Assembly: GCF_002949735.1 (NCBI RefSeq)
Contig: NZ_CP026681.1
Coordinates: 4,742,001 to 4,806,000, forward strand
Length of the DNA stretch: 64,000 nt
Direction of reading: 5' to 3'
Source: Nostoc sp. 'Peltigera membranacea cyanobiont' N6
Lineage (GTDB): Bacteria; Cyanobacteriota; Cyanobacteriia; Cyanobacteriales; Nostocaceae
A model generated the notes under the pieces. That model worked only from the letters and a program-made list of their open reading frames with translations. It ran no database searches and was not told the origin of the DNA. This document shows positions 8,296 to 16,030 of the stretch, piece by piece (within the stretch, counting starts at the first letter, position 1; every line of letters begins with the position of its first letter). The translations under genes were made by a program, and so were the position numbers.

Positions 8296-8868
8296 ATGAG
8301 TCAGATGCTTAATACAGGAGTACGCTGGACAATTCATGATGTAGAATTGTTCCCGGAAAACGAAGGGACGCGCTACGAGATAGTTGATGGAGAATTATTT
8401 ATGACCAGGGCACCTCACTTTAAACATCAGCAAACTTGTGGCAAGATTTTTCGACAACTAGATGTTTGGTCGGAGTCTACTGGTTTAGGAGAAGCTGTAA
8501 TCAACCCTGGCGTTTTATTTTCAGAATCAGATAATGTGATTCCCGATGTAGTTTGGGCTACTAAAGAAACCTTGGCGCTTACATTGGATGAAGCGGGACA
8601 TTTAACTGGCGCACCAGATTTAGTAGTCGAAGTATTGTCTGCTAGCAACGAAGACCTAAGACGAGATAAAGAAGCTAAACTTAAACTTTATTCTTCCAGA
8701 GGAGTAAAAGAATATTGGATTGCTGATTGGCGATCGCGTAAACTAGAGGTCTATCGACGCGAACAAAGTCAACTTAGCTTGGTAGCCACCTTATTTAGTA
8801 GTGATAATATAATTTCTCCGCTATTACCTGGTTTTAGCTGTAATGTAAACCATTTTTTTCCTGTATAA
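8296..8868 (+). CDS. Uma2 family endonuclease-fold protein (DUF820)
   Basis: The protein has 190 residues, the usual length of the very abundant cyanobacterial Uma2 family with a PD-(D/E)XK fold. Visible motifs are RYEIVDGELFM, NVIPDVVWA, the core APDLVVEVLS (Asp and Glu of the active site) and KLKLYSSRGVKEYWI with the catalytic Lys region. A good ribosome-binding site (AAAGGAG) precedes the ATG. The MFS gene begins 12 bases after the stop, so the two are probably cotranscribed. The biological role of Uma2 proteins is not settled. A degenerate copy of this gene's 3' end lies after the MFS gene, near 10155-10240. Confidence 0.9.
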   Translation: MSQMLNTGVRWTIHDVELFPENEGTRYEIVDGELFMTRAPHFKHQQTCGKIFRQLDVWSESTGLGEAVINPGVLFSESDNVIPDVVWATKETLALTLDEAGHLTGAPDLVVEVLSASNEDLRRDKEAKLKLYSSRGVKEYWIADWRSRKLEVYRREQSQLSLVATLFSSDNIISPLLPGFSCNVNHFFPV

Positions 8869-8880
8869 ATTTTAGGTTTA

Positions 8881-10071
8881 ATGGAAAAACAAATCTCAAA
8901 TAAGCGATTAACTAAAGTCCAGGTACTGATTATGGCGATCGCAGCTGGTGTCTGTGTTGCTAACGTTTATTATAATCAGCCAATCCTCAAAGATATTGCA
9001 TCTTCTTTTGGAGTCAGTGAAGGCGAAGCGGGTAGCATATCTGTGCTTACGCAAGTTGGTTACGGTTTTGGGCTTTTCTTTTTAATCCCTTTGGGCGATA
9101 AAATTAACAAGAAAAAATTAATTCTTTCCTTACTGGGATGTTTGTTCTGTTTGTTGATGCTCATGACATTTTCACAAAACATCGTCGAAGTTTGGATATT
9201 GAGCGTCGCAATTGGGATTGTGACAGTCTCAGCCCAAGTTATTCTTCCCTTAGCAGCAAGCATAGATAGAGTAACTACAGGACAAACTGTAGGCAACATT
9301 TTTACTGGTATATTGATTGGAGTTTTAGGAGCCAGGGTTTTTAGTGGATATATTGCTGAATGGTTGGGTTGGCGTTATGTATACGGATTTTCAGCAGTAA
9401 TGATTTTAATTGTTAGTGGATTGCTCAAAATATATTTGCCGAATGTCAAAAATGATTTTGATGGTTATTATTTGGAGCTATTAAAATCAACACTTGAGCA
9501 ATTAAAACGTTTTTCATTATTAAGAGAAGCTTCTTTAATTGGTGGGTTATTGTTTGGTGTATTTTGCTCATTTTGGACAACGCTGACTTTTCATTTAAGC
9601 GGAGCGCCTTTTAATTTTGAATCTGACACAATTGGGATGTACGGCTTTGTGGCGATCGCAGGTGCATTGATGGCACCAGTTTTTGGTAAACTAGCCGATC
9701 GAGGTAACTCGCAACGTTCCTTGACTATTGCTGTATCGCTGGTGATTGTAAGTTTAGTAATTGCTAAAATTGCTTCTAGTTCAGCGATCGCGATCGCTGT
9801 TGCTGTACTGTTACTAGATATAGGTGTACAGGCAATTCAAGTCACCAATGTCGCAAGGATATACACCCTTGACGCTCAATCGAATAGTCGCATCAACACA
9901 GTTTACATGACTACCTATTTTATCGGCGGTGCTGTCGGTACTAGCATTGGTCTATTATGCTGGAATCTTGGTGGCTGGAATTTAGTGACTTGGCAAATGT
10001 TAGTTTTTACTTTGATCGGATTTATAATTATCGTCAGACCTAAAATAACTCCGGTAAAAACAAATAAATAG
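8881..10071 (+). CDS. MFS transporter (drug/metabolite exporter type)
   Basis: The protein has 396 residues with about 12 predicted membrane segments. It starts with a short cytoplasmic tail and then ANVYYNQPILKDIASSFGVS, typical of the YnfM/AraJ-like exporter branch of the major facilitator superfamily. The motif A-like loop between TM2 and TM3 (PLGDKINKKKLIL) and the corresponding loop in the second half (GKLADRGNSQRSL) are visible. It probably exports a small molecule across the inner membrane; the substrate cannot be told. It follows the Uma2 gene by 12 bases in the same direction. Confidence 0.88.
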   Translation: MEKQISNKRLTKVQVLIMAIAAGVCVANVYYNQPILKDIASSFGVSEGEAGSISVLTQVGYGFGLFFLIPLGDKINKKKLILSLLGCLFCLLMLMTFSQNIVEVWILSVAIGIVTVSAQVILPLAASIDRVTTGQTVGNIFTGILIGVLGARVFSGYIAEWLGWRYVYGFSAVMILIVSGLLKIYLPNVKNDFDGYYLELLKSTLEQLKRFSLLREASLIGGLLFGVFCSFWTTLTFHLSGAPFNFESDTIGMYGFVAIAGALMAPVFGKLADRGNSQRSLTIAVSLVIVSLVIAKIASSSAIAIAVAVLLLDIGVQAIQVTNVARIYTLDAQSNSRINTVYMTTYFIGGAVGTSIGLLCWNLGGWNLVTWQMLVFTLIGFIIIVRPKITPVKTNK

Positions 10072-10154
10072 TAAATAACAAAACTCTAGTTTTTGATTAA
10101 AAAACGAAATTCTGCATGAATAAAATCAACTGAAGTTCATATAAAATCTATTAA

Positions 10155-10240
10155 TGTAGTAATAATATAACTTCTCCTCTATTGTCGAGTTTTAGTTGTA
10201 ATGTACACCAGTTTTTTCTCTATAGATTTTATTTTTGGTA
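10155..10240 (+). pseudogene. Remnant of a Uma2 gene 3' end
   Basis: About 75 bases (ataatataacttctcctcta onward) align closely by eye with the last codons and 3' flank of the intact Uma2 gene at about 8800-8880. In frame it reads NITSPLLSSFSCNVHQFF, against NIISPLLPGFSCNVNHFF in the intact gene. No upstream coding part is preserved. The simplest reading is a duplication or recombination scar bracketing the MFS gene. Confidence 0.65.
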
Positions 10241-10294
10241 AAATATATATACTCCTTCTTTTCCTAAAACAAAGTGTGTATAACTTCCCTTCAA

Positions 10295-10342
10295 ATATCG
10301 CCTTGCACCAATAATTAAATTTTCTCCTCATCAAGGCGATAT
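10295..10342. repeat. Inverted repeat, 11-base perfect arms
   Basis: ATATCGCCTTG at 10295-10305 is the exact inverse of CAAGGCGATAT at 10332-10342, with a 26-base AT-rich loop. It lies 220 bases after the MFS stop codon and has no U-tract. The function is not clear. Confidence 0.45.
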
Positions 10343-10758
10343 CTATAGACAATCAGCTTATATTACGAAAAACTAGCAATTTCAGAGTTGGATTCGGAGG
10401 TTGCAGTATTTTGGCTTTTCGCAGACATAATTACTAGGAATTTAGGCAGTGCAAGGCAAGCAACAGTATTTAGCAGGGTCAGGAATATACCATCGATTAA
10501 ACTCATGTGCGATCGCCCTTATTTCAAAATTGGTGTTTACTATATTTTTAGTTTGAAGCAAAATTCCTACAATTGCTTCAAGACAGCATTTTGATTTCTT
10601 TTATTGGATATAAGCTAACTGAATACATTCTGATAATTTCAATGTGACTTGTAAAATCTCTTTGTTCTCTCTGTGTTATGCCAGTTGCTACAAGTTGGGG
10701 AACCGCAAGGGCGCACTGACTTGGAAAATAGTTGCAGAGACAATTTCGGCAATTGGTA

Positions 10759-11991
10759 CTAAGTGGAAATTAATCCTACTTTCTGAGTAGAGGCGTAATT
10801 TGGCAATACTTGATTTAATTTTGCTTCATTGACATGTAGATGATCTGACAACACAGCAGAGATAACATCCCGAAAATCAGTGGTAATAGCCAAGTCTCTA
10901 CCTTGATAAAGTTGGGCTGTAGATAGACCAGGCCATTCACCATAAACTTTACCACCGCGAATTTTACCGCCCAAAACCCACATGACATTCCCATGACCGT
11001 GGTCAGTACCACCGTTATCATTTTGCTTAACTGTACGACCAAACTCGGACATTACGACAATTGTCGTATTCTGGTAAACGCTTCCCAAACCTTTGACCAA
11101 AGCTGTCAAACCTGAACCCAATTTTTTTAAGTTCCGAGCTAACTGTCCTTGAGTGCTACCTTGATTGACATGAGTATCCCAACCCCCCAAAGCCATAAAC
11201 CCTAACTCAATTCTGGGATCTTTGAGCATTAATTGTGCTAATCGTTGGGCATCGCTGGCGAAGCCATCAGGTGAAGGCGCACCATTATTTGCCATTTTCA
11301 TTTCATTATCTAGGTCATTCATGATGGCCTGACGCGCCATTCGTCCTTGGCGATAGGTCTGACTTAAGGCATCATTACCGCTATAAAGTTGGTCAAATGC
11401 TGCTGCTAATTGAGGACGATCTATTGGCAGAGGTCTGTTAGCATTTCTGCCGGATGCGATGTTAGCTACAGGCATCCGTCCAGAAAAAATCCAGGGTGTT
11501 GTTTCTCCGACACTTACTGCTTGGATGGGTGTTTTTTGAGAAATCACCCCTAGTAAACGATTCATCCAACCATCCTGAGTATGTTTGTCACCAGGGGTAG
11601 CGTTTTCCATGTATTGTTGAGCATCAAAGTGAGAGCGAGTTGGATCGGGAGAACCACAGGCATGAACAAATGCCAAACTGTTCTGCTGCCAGAAAGGTAT
11701 CAAAGAAGCTAATGCTGGATGCAAGCCAAAGCGTCCATCTAAATCTATTACTCCCCCTTCCTTCCCTGGTTGGGGGATAGCAATTTGTGGTCGAGCTTGA
11801 TAGTAAGCTGTCTCTGAGTAAGGAACGACGATGTTTAAACCGTCTACTGCTCCCCGGAGAAAAATTACAATCAAGCGCTTCTGGTCACTATTTTGGGTAG
11901 CGGATCTAGCTATCCAAGCATTGCTGCTTACGGCTGAAATTGCAGCAGCTGAAAAAATTCCACTTTGGATTAGGAAGTCACGTCTTTTCAT
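10759..11991 (-). CDS. DUF1501 domain secreted protein
   Basis: The preferred start is the ATG at 11991, giving 410 residues that begin MKRRDFLIQSGIFSAAAI, a twin-arginine-like export signal. The longer frame to 12033 would bury it. The body shows DUF1501 motifs: FLRGAVDGLNIVVPY, HPALASLIPFW, HACGSPDPTRSHFDAQ, GGWDTHVNQG, VMSEFGRTVKQN and GGTDHGHGN, consistent with a sulfatase/phosphatase-like fold. It is the last gene of an apparent operon with ECF sigma, anti-sigma, Spy-like and DUF1800 genes. DUF1501 and DUF1800 proteins regularly occur as neighbours and presumably act together outside the cytoplasmic membrane. The reaction is unknown. Confidence 0.9.
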   Translation of the reverse strand: MKRRDFLIQSGIFSAAAISAVSSNAWIARSATQNSDQKRLIVIFLRGAVDGLNIVVPYSETAYYQARPQIAIPQPGKEGGVIDLDGRFGLHPALASLIPFWQQNSLAFVHACGSPDPTRSHFDAQQYMENATPGDKHTQDGWMNRLLGVISQKTPIQAVSVGETTPWIFSGRMPVANIASGRNANRPLPIDRPQLAAAFDQLYSGNDALSQTYRQGRMARQAIMNDLDNEMKMANNGAPSPDGFASDAQRLAQLMLKDPRIELGFMALGGWDTHVNQGSTQGQLARNLKKLGSGLTALVKGLGSVYQNTTIVVMSEFGRTVKQNDNGGTDHGHGNVMWVLGGKIRGGKVYGEWPGLSTAQLYQGRDLAITTDFRDVISAVLSDHLHVNEAKLNQVLPNYASTQKVGLIST

Positions 11992-12067
11992 AATTAAAAT
12001 TATTGATACCAATTTTGTATGAAGATGCGCCAAAGTTTATGAGGAACGAACCGCAAAGAAAGAGTCC

Positions 12068-13585
12068 CTAACGACGCATAAATTCTGGACTTCCCAAAAT
12101 TAAAGCACTATGAATTTGAGGGGAACTAGAAGCGATCGCCTTCTGTGTTTTCATTGACAAAGAATTTCCCAATGTATTGGTTAGTTGCCAAGCATCTACA
12201 GGAATATTGGGAGACTTTTGGCCGATTTTCTCCCACTGTTGCAGATTTGTGGGGACAGTTGATAAGGGTAAATTTCCATTAGCGATCGCTGAAGCAAAAC
12301 TCAGGCGGCGGTTCATGGCATCAGGATTTAACCACACATCTGCTGTGTTTTTGTAACCGTCTGGAGTTTGGCAACCATATAGGGGCATTCCCAACTGTTG
12401 CAGCAGATTGGAGATTGGTTTTGTATTCTGCACTTCGACACCTGTGGCTCGCACCGCCGAGATAGCGAATTGATAGGGGGTTTTAAACTTGGCATTAAAG
12501 TTTTTGGCATCCCAGAATTCCCGGCTGTGGAATAGGGTGTTAAGAAGCTCACGAATATTGCCATCAGTGGCAAGATAACGTTGTGTGAGATTGTTTACTA
12601 GAGAAGTTGGGGGAACATCGCTGACAAAATATTGAGCTATCTGATAGCTAATGTGATGTGCAGTCGCCGGACTTCGAGCCAAAATATCTAAAGCTTCCTC
12701 CCCTTGGGCTTCACCACCGCTTTTAATTGTGTGTCCCAGGAAAACTTTGTCGCTAAAATCATGACGCTTTGGATTGAAGTAAAATCCGAAAGGATTATCT
12801 GTTTGCTGACTGGGACGACTGAAACCCCAACCACTTAAAATCCGCGCCAGAGCAATCACATCTTGCTGAGTATAACCTCCATCTACGCCGAGAGTGTGTA
12901 GTTCCATCAGTTCGCGGGCATAGTTCTCATTTAAACCTCGAATATTACCTTGGGCATCGGGGCGGCTGTCAGCCCGATTTTGGAAGTTGTCTAGATAATA
13001 CTGCATGGCTGGATGATGGGCTGTTGCTCCTAACAGGTCACGAAAGCGACCCAAAGCGTAAGGTCGAATCGCTTGTTGTTCGTAAGCTCCTACCCAGAGG
13101 CGATCGCGTCCTTTAGCAGCATCCACATTAAAATGGTTATACCAAAAGTCCACCATCACTTCCTGGAGTTGTTGCTGACTGCTAGTTGCCTTTAATAATC
13201 GCGCCTGGACTGCCTGAGCTAGCACCTGTTTAGCCCATTGGTTGGCAGCTTTTCTTTCTAACTGGGTGGGTTTTTGTCCTGGGGGATTAGTTATACCATG
13301 TTCTAAAAGTTCCACCGGATTCAATTGGAGAGTATCTAGCTGCTTTAGTTGGCTGGTGAGACTTTCTGGTTCGGGAATCGATTCGGGTGAGAGTTGCTCC
13401 TGAATGTATCGCTCTACACCTATAGATTCCACTCTTTGTACATCTCCCGGACGAGGGCCAAAGCTGAGGCGATTAATTATATGTAATACTTTTGGGTCAA
13501 CAGTTGTGGAGGCTGCATTACTGGGAGGAATTGACCCCAGCAAGATCAACAACAACAACACCCAATATTTAGGCTTTACAAGCAT
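12068..13585 (-). CDS. DUF1800 domain secreted protein
   Basis: The ATG at 13585 gives 505 residues with a signal peptide (MLVKPKYWVLLLLILLGS). An upstream in-frame start at 13636 would overlap the Spy-like gene and delay the signal peptide. DUF1800 motifs are present: LSFGPRPGDVQRV, MVDFWYNHFNVDAAKGRD, NENYARELMELHTLGVDGGY, DVIALARILSGWG and a C-terminal GSPEFMRR. It lies five bases after the Spy-like gene stop and 76 bases ahead of the DUF1501 start. The function of the pair is unknown. Secretion and co-regulation with an ECF sigma factor suggest an envelope-related role. Confidence 0.9.
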   Translation of the reverse strand: MLVKPKYWVLLLLILLGSIPPSNAASTTVDPKVLHIINRLSFGPRPGDVQRVESIGVERYIQEQLSPESIPEPESLTSQLKQLDTLQLNPVELLEHGITNPPGQKPTQLERKAANQWAKQVLAQAVQARLLKATSSQQQLQEVMVDFWYNHFNVDAAKGRDRLWVGAYEQQAIRPYALGRFRDLLGATAHHPAMQYYLDNFQNRADSRPDAQGNIRGLNENYARELMELHTLGVDGGYTQQDVIALARILSGWGFSRPSQQTDNPFGFYFNPKRHDFSDKVFLGHTIKSGGEAQGEEALDILARSPATAHHISYQIAQYFVSDVPPTSLVNNLTQRYLATDGNIRELLNTLFHSREFWDAKNFNAKFKTPYQFAISAVRATGVEVQNTKPISNLLQQLGMPLYGCQTPDGYKNTADVWLNPDAMNRRLSFASAIANGNLPLSTVPTNLQQWEKIGQKSPNIPVDAWQLTNTLGNSLSMKTQKAIASSSPQIHSALILGSPEFMRR

Positions 13586-13589
13586 AGAG

Positions 13590-14060
13590 TTAATTGTGCT
13601 GTGCTGGAGGATTTTTCTTATACATGCGATCGGCAAATTTCTGCCGTTGCTCTGGGTTCAAAATTTCCCGAATAGCAAGGGTATTTTCAAACTGAATATC
13701 AGCAAGCTGCTGCTTCACAAGCTTAATTTGGTTATATTTATCCCGCACTTGCTCTTTAGTAGCTGTCGTCCCTGCTATTAAGTCATGTAATTGCTGTTGC
13801 CCTTGACGTATCTCCTGTGATTTTTGGGCTATCTGCTGTTTAGATTGACGACGAATTTCCTTAATCTGTTGTAGTTGCTGGGATGTCAAATTCAAATCTT
13901 TAAGCCATCCCCCTGATTTAGCACGATTTGGGCGAGATAGATTTGTGGGAGTTTGGGCAATGACTTGGCGTGAAAGCAAAGTTGGCTTGGCCAGAGCAAT
14001 AGTGCTACCAAGGGCAATCATTGCCACCGCCAAAATGGAAACACGACGAATTAACATCAA
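13590..14060 (-). CDS. Spy/CpxP-like periplasmic protein
   Basis: The protein has 156 residues and an N-terminal signal peptide (about 1-25, MLIRRVSILAVAMIALGS). The mature part is helical and charged, with two LTxxQ-type motifs of the Spy/CpxP family: LNLTSQQLQQIKEIRRQS and ILNPEQRQKFADRM. Such proteins are periplasmic chaperones or metal/stress sensors that can feed back on envelope stress signalling. It is third in the sigma/anti-sigma operon, nine bases after the anti-sigma gene, so it may report periplasmic state to the anti-sigma factor (inference). A second Spy-like protein is at 34003-34392. Confidence 0.8.
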   Translation of the reverse strand: MMLIRRVSILAVAMIALGSTIALAKPTLLSRQVIAQTPTNLSRPNRAKSGGWLKDLNLTSQQLQQIKEIRRQSKQQIAQKSQEIRQGQQQLHDLIAGTTATKEQVRDKYNQIKLVKQQLADIQFENTLAIREILNPEQRQKFADRMYKKNPPAQHN

Positions 14061-14069
14061 AGCGATCTC

Positions 14070-14417
14070 CTATTCAGTATCTAAGTCTGTAAAATGCCAT
14101 ACATCACTTTCCAGATGTTCGTTACTGACTGTATCTTGCCAATTGCTTTCAATAAAATTTTGCAATGTAGCAAGTTCAGCTGGACTCGGTTGAACTGGTA
14201 TAAAGGCACGGTAGCCAACTATAGCAGCTACTAATCCAGCAGCGAGAGCAGGCAAAACTAACCTCAACCTTGAATAGTGGCGTAAGGGTGGCAAAGGGGA
14301 AGCTTTTACCTGTTGTAAAATTTGTTGTTCTAAATCAGGTGAAGCTGGCGGAACTTCTGGGCGATGTTGGCACAGAAAATTAATTAGGTCAGAATCATCA
14401 TCGGGTGGCTGAGTCAT
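14070..14417 (-). CDS. Putative anti-sigma factor, single-pass membrane protein
   Basis: The protein has 115 residues. There is a cytoplasmic N-terminal part with a helical DLEQQILQQVKAS, one membrane segment at about 52-70 (LVLPALAAGLVAAIVGYRAF) and a short external tail. It has no cysteine zinc motif, so it is not a canonical ZAS anti-sigma domain. The start codon overlaps the stop of the ECF sigma gene (ATGA), implying translational coupling and a stoichiometric partner. The call rests on size, topology and this position. Confidence 0.7.
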   Translation of the reverse strand: MTQPPDDDSDLINFLCQHRPEVPPASPDLEQQILQQVKASPLPPLRHYSRLRLVLPALAAGLVAAIVGYRAFIPVQPSPAELATLQNFIESNWQDTVSNEHLESDVWHFTDLDTE

Positions 14418-15019
14418 AGCTGTACTCCTTGGTTTTGGAAAAATTGACGCATCGCAGCACGAGCATGGAATAGGCGTGATTTGACTGTTCCCAAGGGAAT
14501 ATCTAGGATTTGTGCTACCTCTTTTTGAGGTACTTCTTCTAAATCATGCAAAACCAATATTGTGCGATGGTCAAAACTTAGGTTTGCTAGTCCCCGTTGC
14601 ACAAGGTCTTGATAATGCAGATTCATTAACTCTGGGGCTTCCTGTTGGGTAGGAGTTTTTTCACTCAGAATCTGTAATTGAGTCCGCCTTTTAACATCTG
14701 CCTGTCGCTGGTCGCTAGCCACATTCCAAGCAATTCGGTACAGCCAGGTGGAAAATTTTGCTGTTTGGCGGAACTTGGGCAATCCTTTCCAGGCTTGCAA
14801 AAACACTTCCTGCACCACATCATCCAGGCTAGCAGGAGTACAAAGTTTGTAGAGGATTGACCTCACTCTTTGCTGATGGCGACGGTAAAGCTGACCGTAG
14901 CTTTGGGTATCACCCCGCAGGCACTGCTCTACTAGATAACTGTCAGATTCGCTTTCTGATTCACCAATCAATTGATTTGCTTTTGAAACCTTGGCTGGCA
15001 CAACTAACACCTGAGGCAT
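14414..15019 (-). CDS. ECF-type RNA polymerase sigma factor
   Basis: The protein has 201 residues. Region 2 (about 30-100) contains YGQLYRRHQQRVRSILYKL, DDVVQEVFLQAW and FSTWLYRIAWNVASDQRQ. Region 4 (about 140-195) contains LSFDHRTILVLHDLEEVPQK and LDIPLGTVKSRLFHARAAM, a standard ECF HTH. It is the first gene of an operon with an overlapping anti-sigma gene and Spy-like, DUF1800 and DUF1501 genes, so those secreted proteins are probably its regulon. Autoregulation is usual for such loci. The ATG at 15019 is followed by a nonconserved acidic stretch, so a later start is possible. Confidence 0.93.
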   Translation of the reverse strand: MPQVLVVPAKVSKANQLIGESESESDSYLVEQCLRGDTQSYGQLYRRHQQRVRSILYKLCTPASLDDVVQEVFLQAWKGLPKFRQTAKFSTWLYRIAWNVASDQRQADVKRRTQLQILSEKTPTQQEAPELMNLHYQDLVQRGLANLSFDHRTILVLHDLEEVPQKEVAQILDIPLGTVKSRLFHARAAMRQFFQNQGVQL

Positions 15020-15310
15020 TCTCCTCTATCCGTTTCGTTGCTTGTATTTATTAGACCGGATGAATGGAAAAAAGGTTCAAATAGGTTAGAAGTTTGGGCA
15101 TAGGCAAAAATTGCTCAAAATGAATTCTCTCAAAGAGCTAAAACGGATAATTTCTGAATATATATAGAAGTACAATCCAGAACAACAGCACACAACGAGC
15201 AATTAAGAATACGACTAGGATTATTTGGAAGTGTCTCCCCGAATTGAACCTTTTGTGAAAGTAAAAAGTCTAAAGCTATAGATTTCTGGTTCAATCAAAG
15301 GTATGTCTTT

Positions 15311-15562
15311 ATGAACATGAAAAGAATTCTTTCATCTTGTTTGTTAGGCGTTTTGCTAACTTCGAGTGTTTTAGCAGAGCGGGCATCTGCTCAAGTAGAA
15401 GTAATTTTGGGAAACAATCACCAACATGAATGGCGCGAACGAGAACAAAGGAAGCTAGTATTGCTACGTAGAGAACGGGAAGAACGCGAGCGCCGTGAAT
15501 GGCTACGTAGAGAACATGAGAAACGGGAGTGGCGCTCTAGACATGAGTATGACTATCGATAA
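15311..15562 (+). CDS. Small secreted Arg/Glu-rich protein
   Basis: The protein has 83 residues. A signal peptide (MKRILSSCLLGVLLTSSVLA) is followed by a short mature part and then about 50 residues dominated by Arg and Glu with repeated WLRREHEKREWRS-like units, probably one highly charged helix. The second codon-range ATG at 15317 is an equally good start. It is transcribed divergently from the ECF sigma operon across 291 bases and could share its regulation. The family is not recognised; a terminator hairpin lies 55 bases downstream. Confidence 0.65.
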   Translation: MNMKRILSSCLLGVLLTSSVLAERASAQVEVILGNNHQHEWREREQRKLVLLRREREERERREWLRREHEKREWRSRHEYDYR

Positions 15563-15616
15563 TCAATCACTCTCAGTTAAGAGATTAGCACTTAATACAC
15601 TAGCTCGATAAAGAGT

Positions 15617-15645
15617 AGAAGGGAGGCAGTAACTTCCCTTCTTTT
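15617..15645 (+). terminator. Rho-independent terminator
   Basis: AGAAGGGA at 15617-15624 pairs perfectly with TCCCTTCT at 15635-15642, with a ten-base loop and a T-run after the stem. It lies 55 bases after the small secreted protein gene and fits as its terminator. Confidence 0.75.
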
Positions 15646-15718
15646 GTGGCATTACAGGAAAAAGCTTTTGTTACCAAATCATTGAGAGTAATAAGTATCT
15701 AGGCATAAATAAATTTAT

Positions 15719-15783
15719 TGTTTGTAGTAAGGACTTTAGTCCTGATAATCCTTGCTCTGAGCGATAAATCGCTCACTACAAAC
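15719..15783. repeat. Compound palindromic dispersed repeat
   Basis: The element is bounded by gtttgtagt and actacaaac. Inside are two adjacent hairpins, aggactttagtcct and gagcgataaatcgctc. This design, with short terminal inverted repeats around internal palindromes, is typical of non-autonomous repeats in Nostocales intergenic DNA. The rest of the 15646-16030 gap shows no gene. Confidence 0.6.
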
Positions 15784-16030
15784 TAGGAGTTTATTTTATA
15801 TTTAATTATGTCTACCTACTTAATAGTCAATTGATGAATTAATTCTCTCCAACTGGCAAGTGGTGCCTTAGCCTTTGGCATAACGTACCCTACATGTATT
15901 TCAAAAATAAAATCTGAGTCCTATAGGAGTTAAAAATTAATATCTATTAGCCTAATAAGTGGCACGATTACAGCCAAAATATACTTTAATTAAAATCATA
16001 TTAAAGTATATACTTATACTCCTGCCATTT

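Larger units (their letters stand above)
10072..10758. other. Gene-free intergenic region with repeats
   Basis: Between the MFS gene and the DUF1501 gene there is no convincing gene. It holds the Uma2 remnant, an inverted repeat at 10295-10342 and a segment near 10677-10723 (gccagttgctacaagttggg onward) that resembles a common Nostocales dispersed repeat. A 68-codon ORF at 10388-10594 has a TTG start and no recognisable features. Confidence 0.6.

Noticed and set aside
10388..10594. 68-codon plus-strand ORF in the gap after the MFS gene
   Set aside because: It has a TTG start, no ribosome-binding site, no recognisable domain and an amino acid mix typical of random AT-rich sequence.
15959..16030. 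Upstream GTG start for the giant membrane protein
   Set aside because: The added 24 residues are a hydrophobic, low-quality extension; the ATG at 16031 begins the conserved-looking soluble N-terminal domain.
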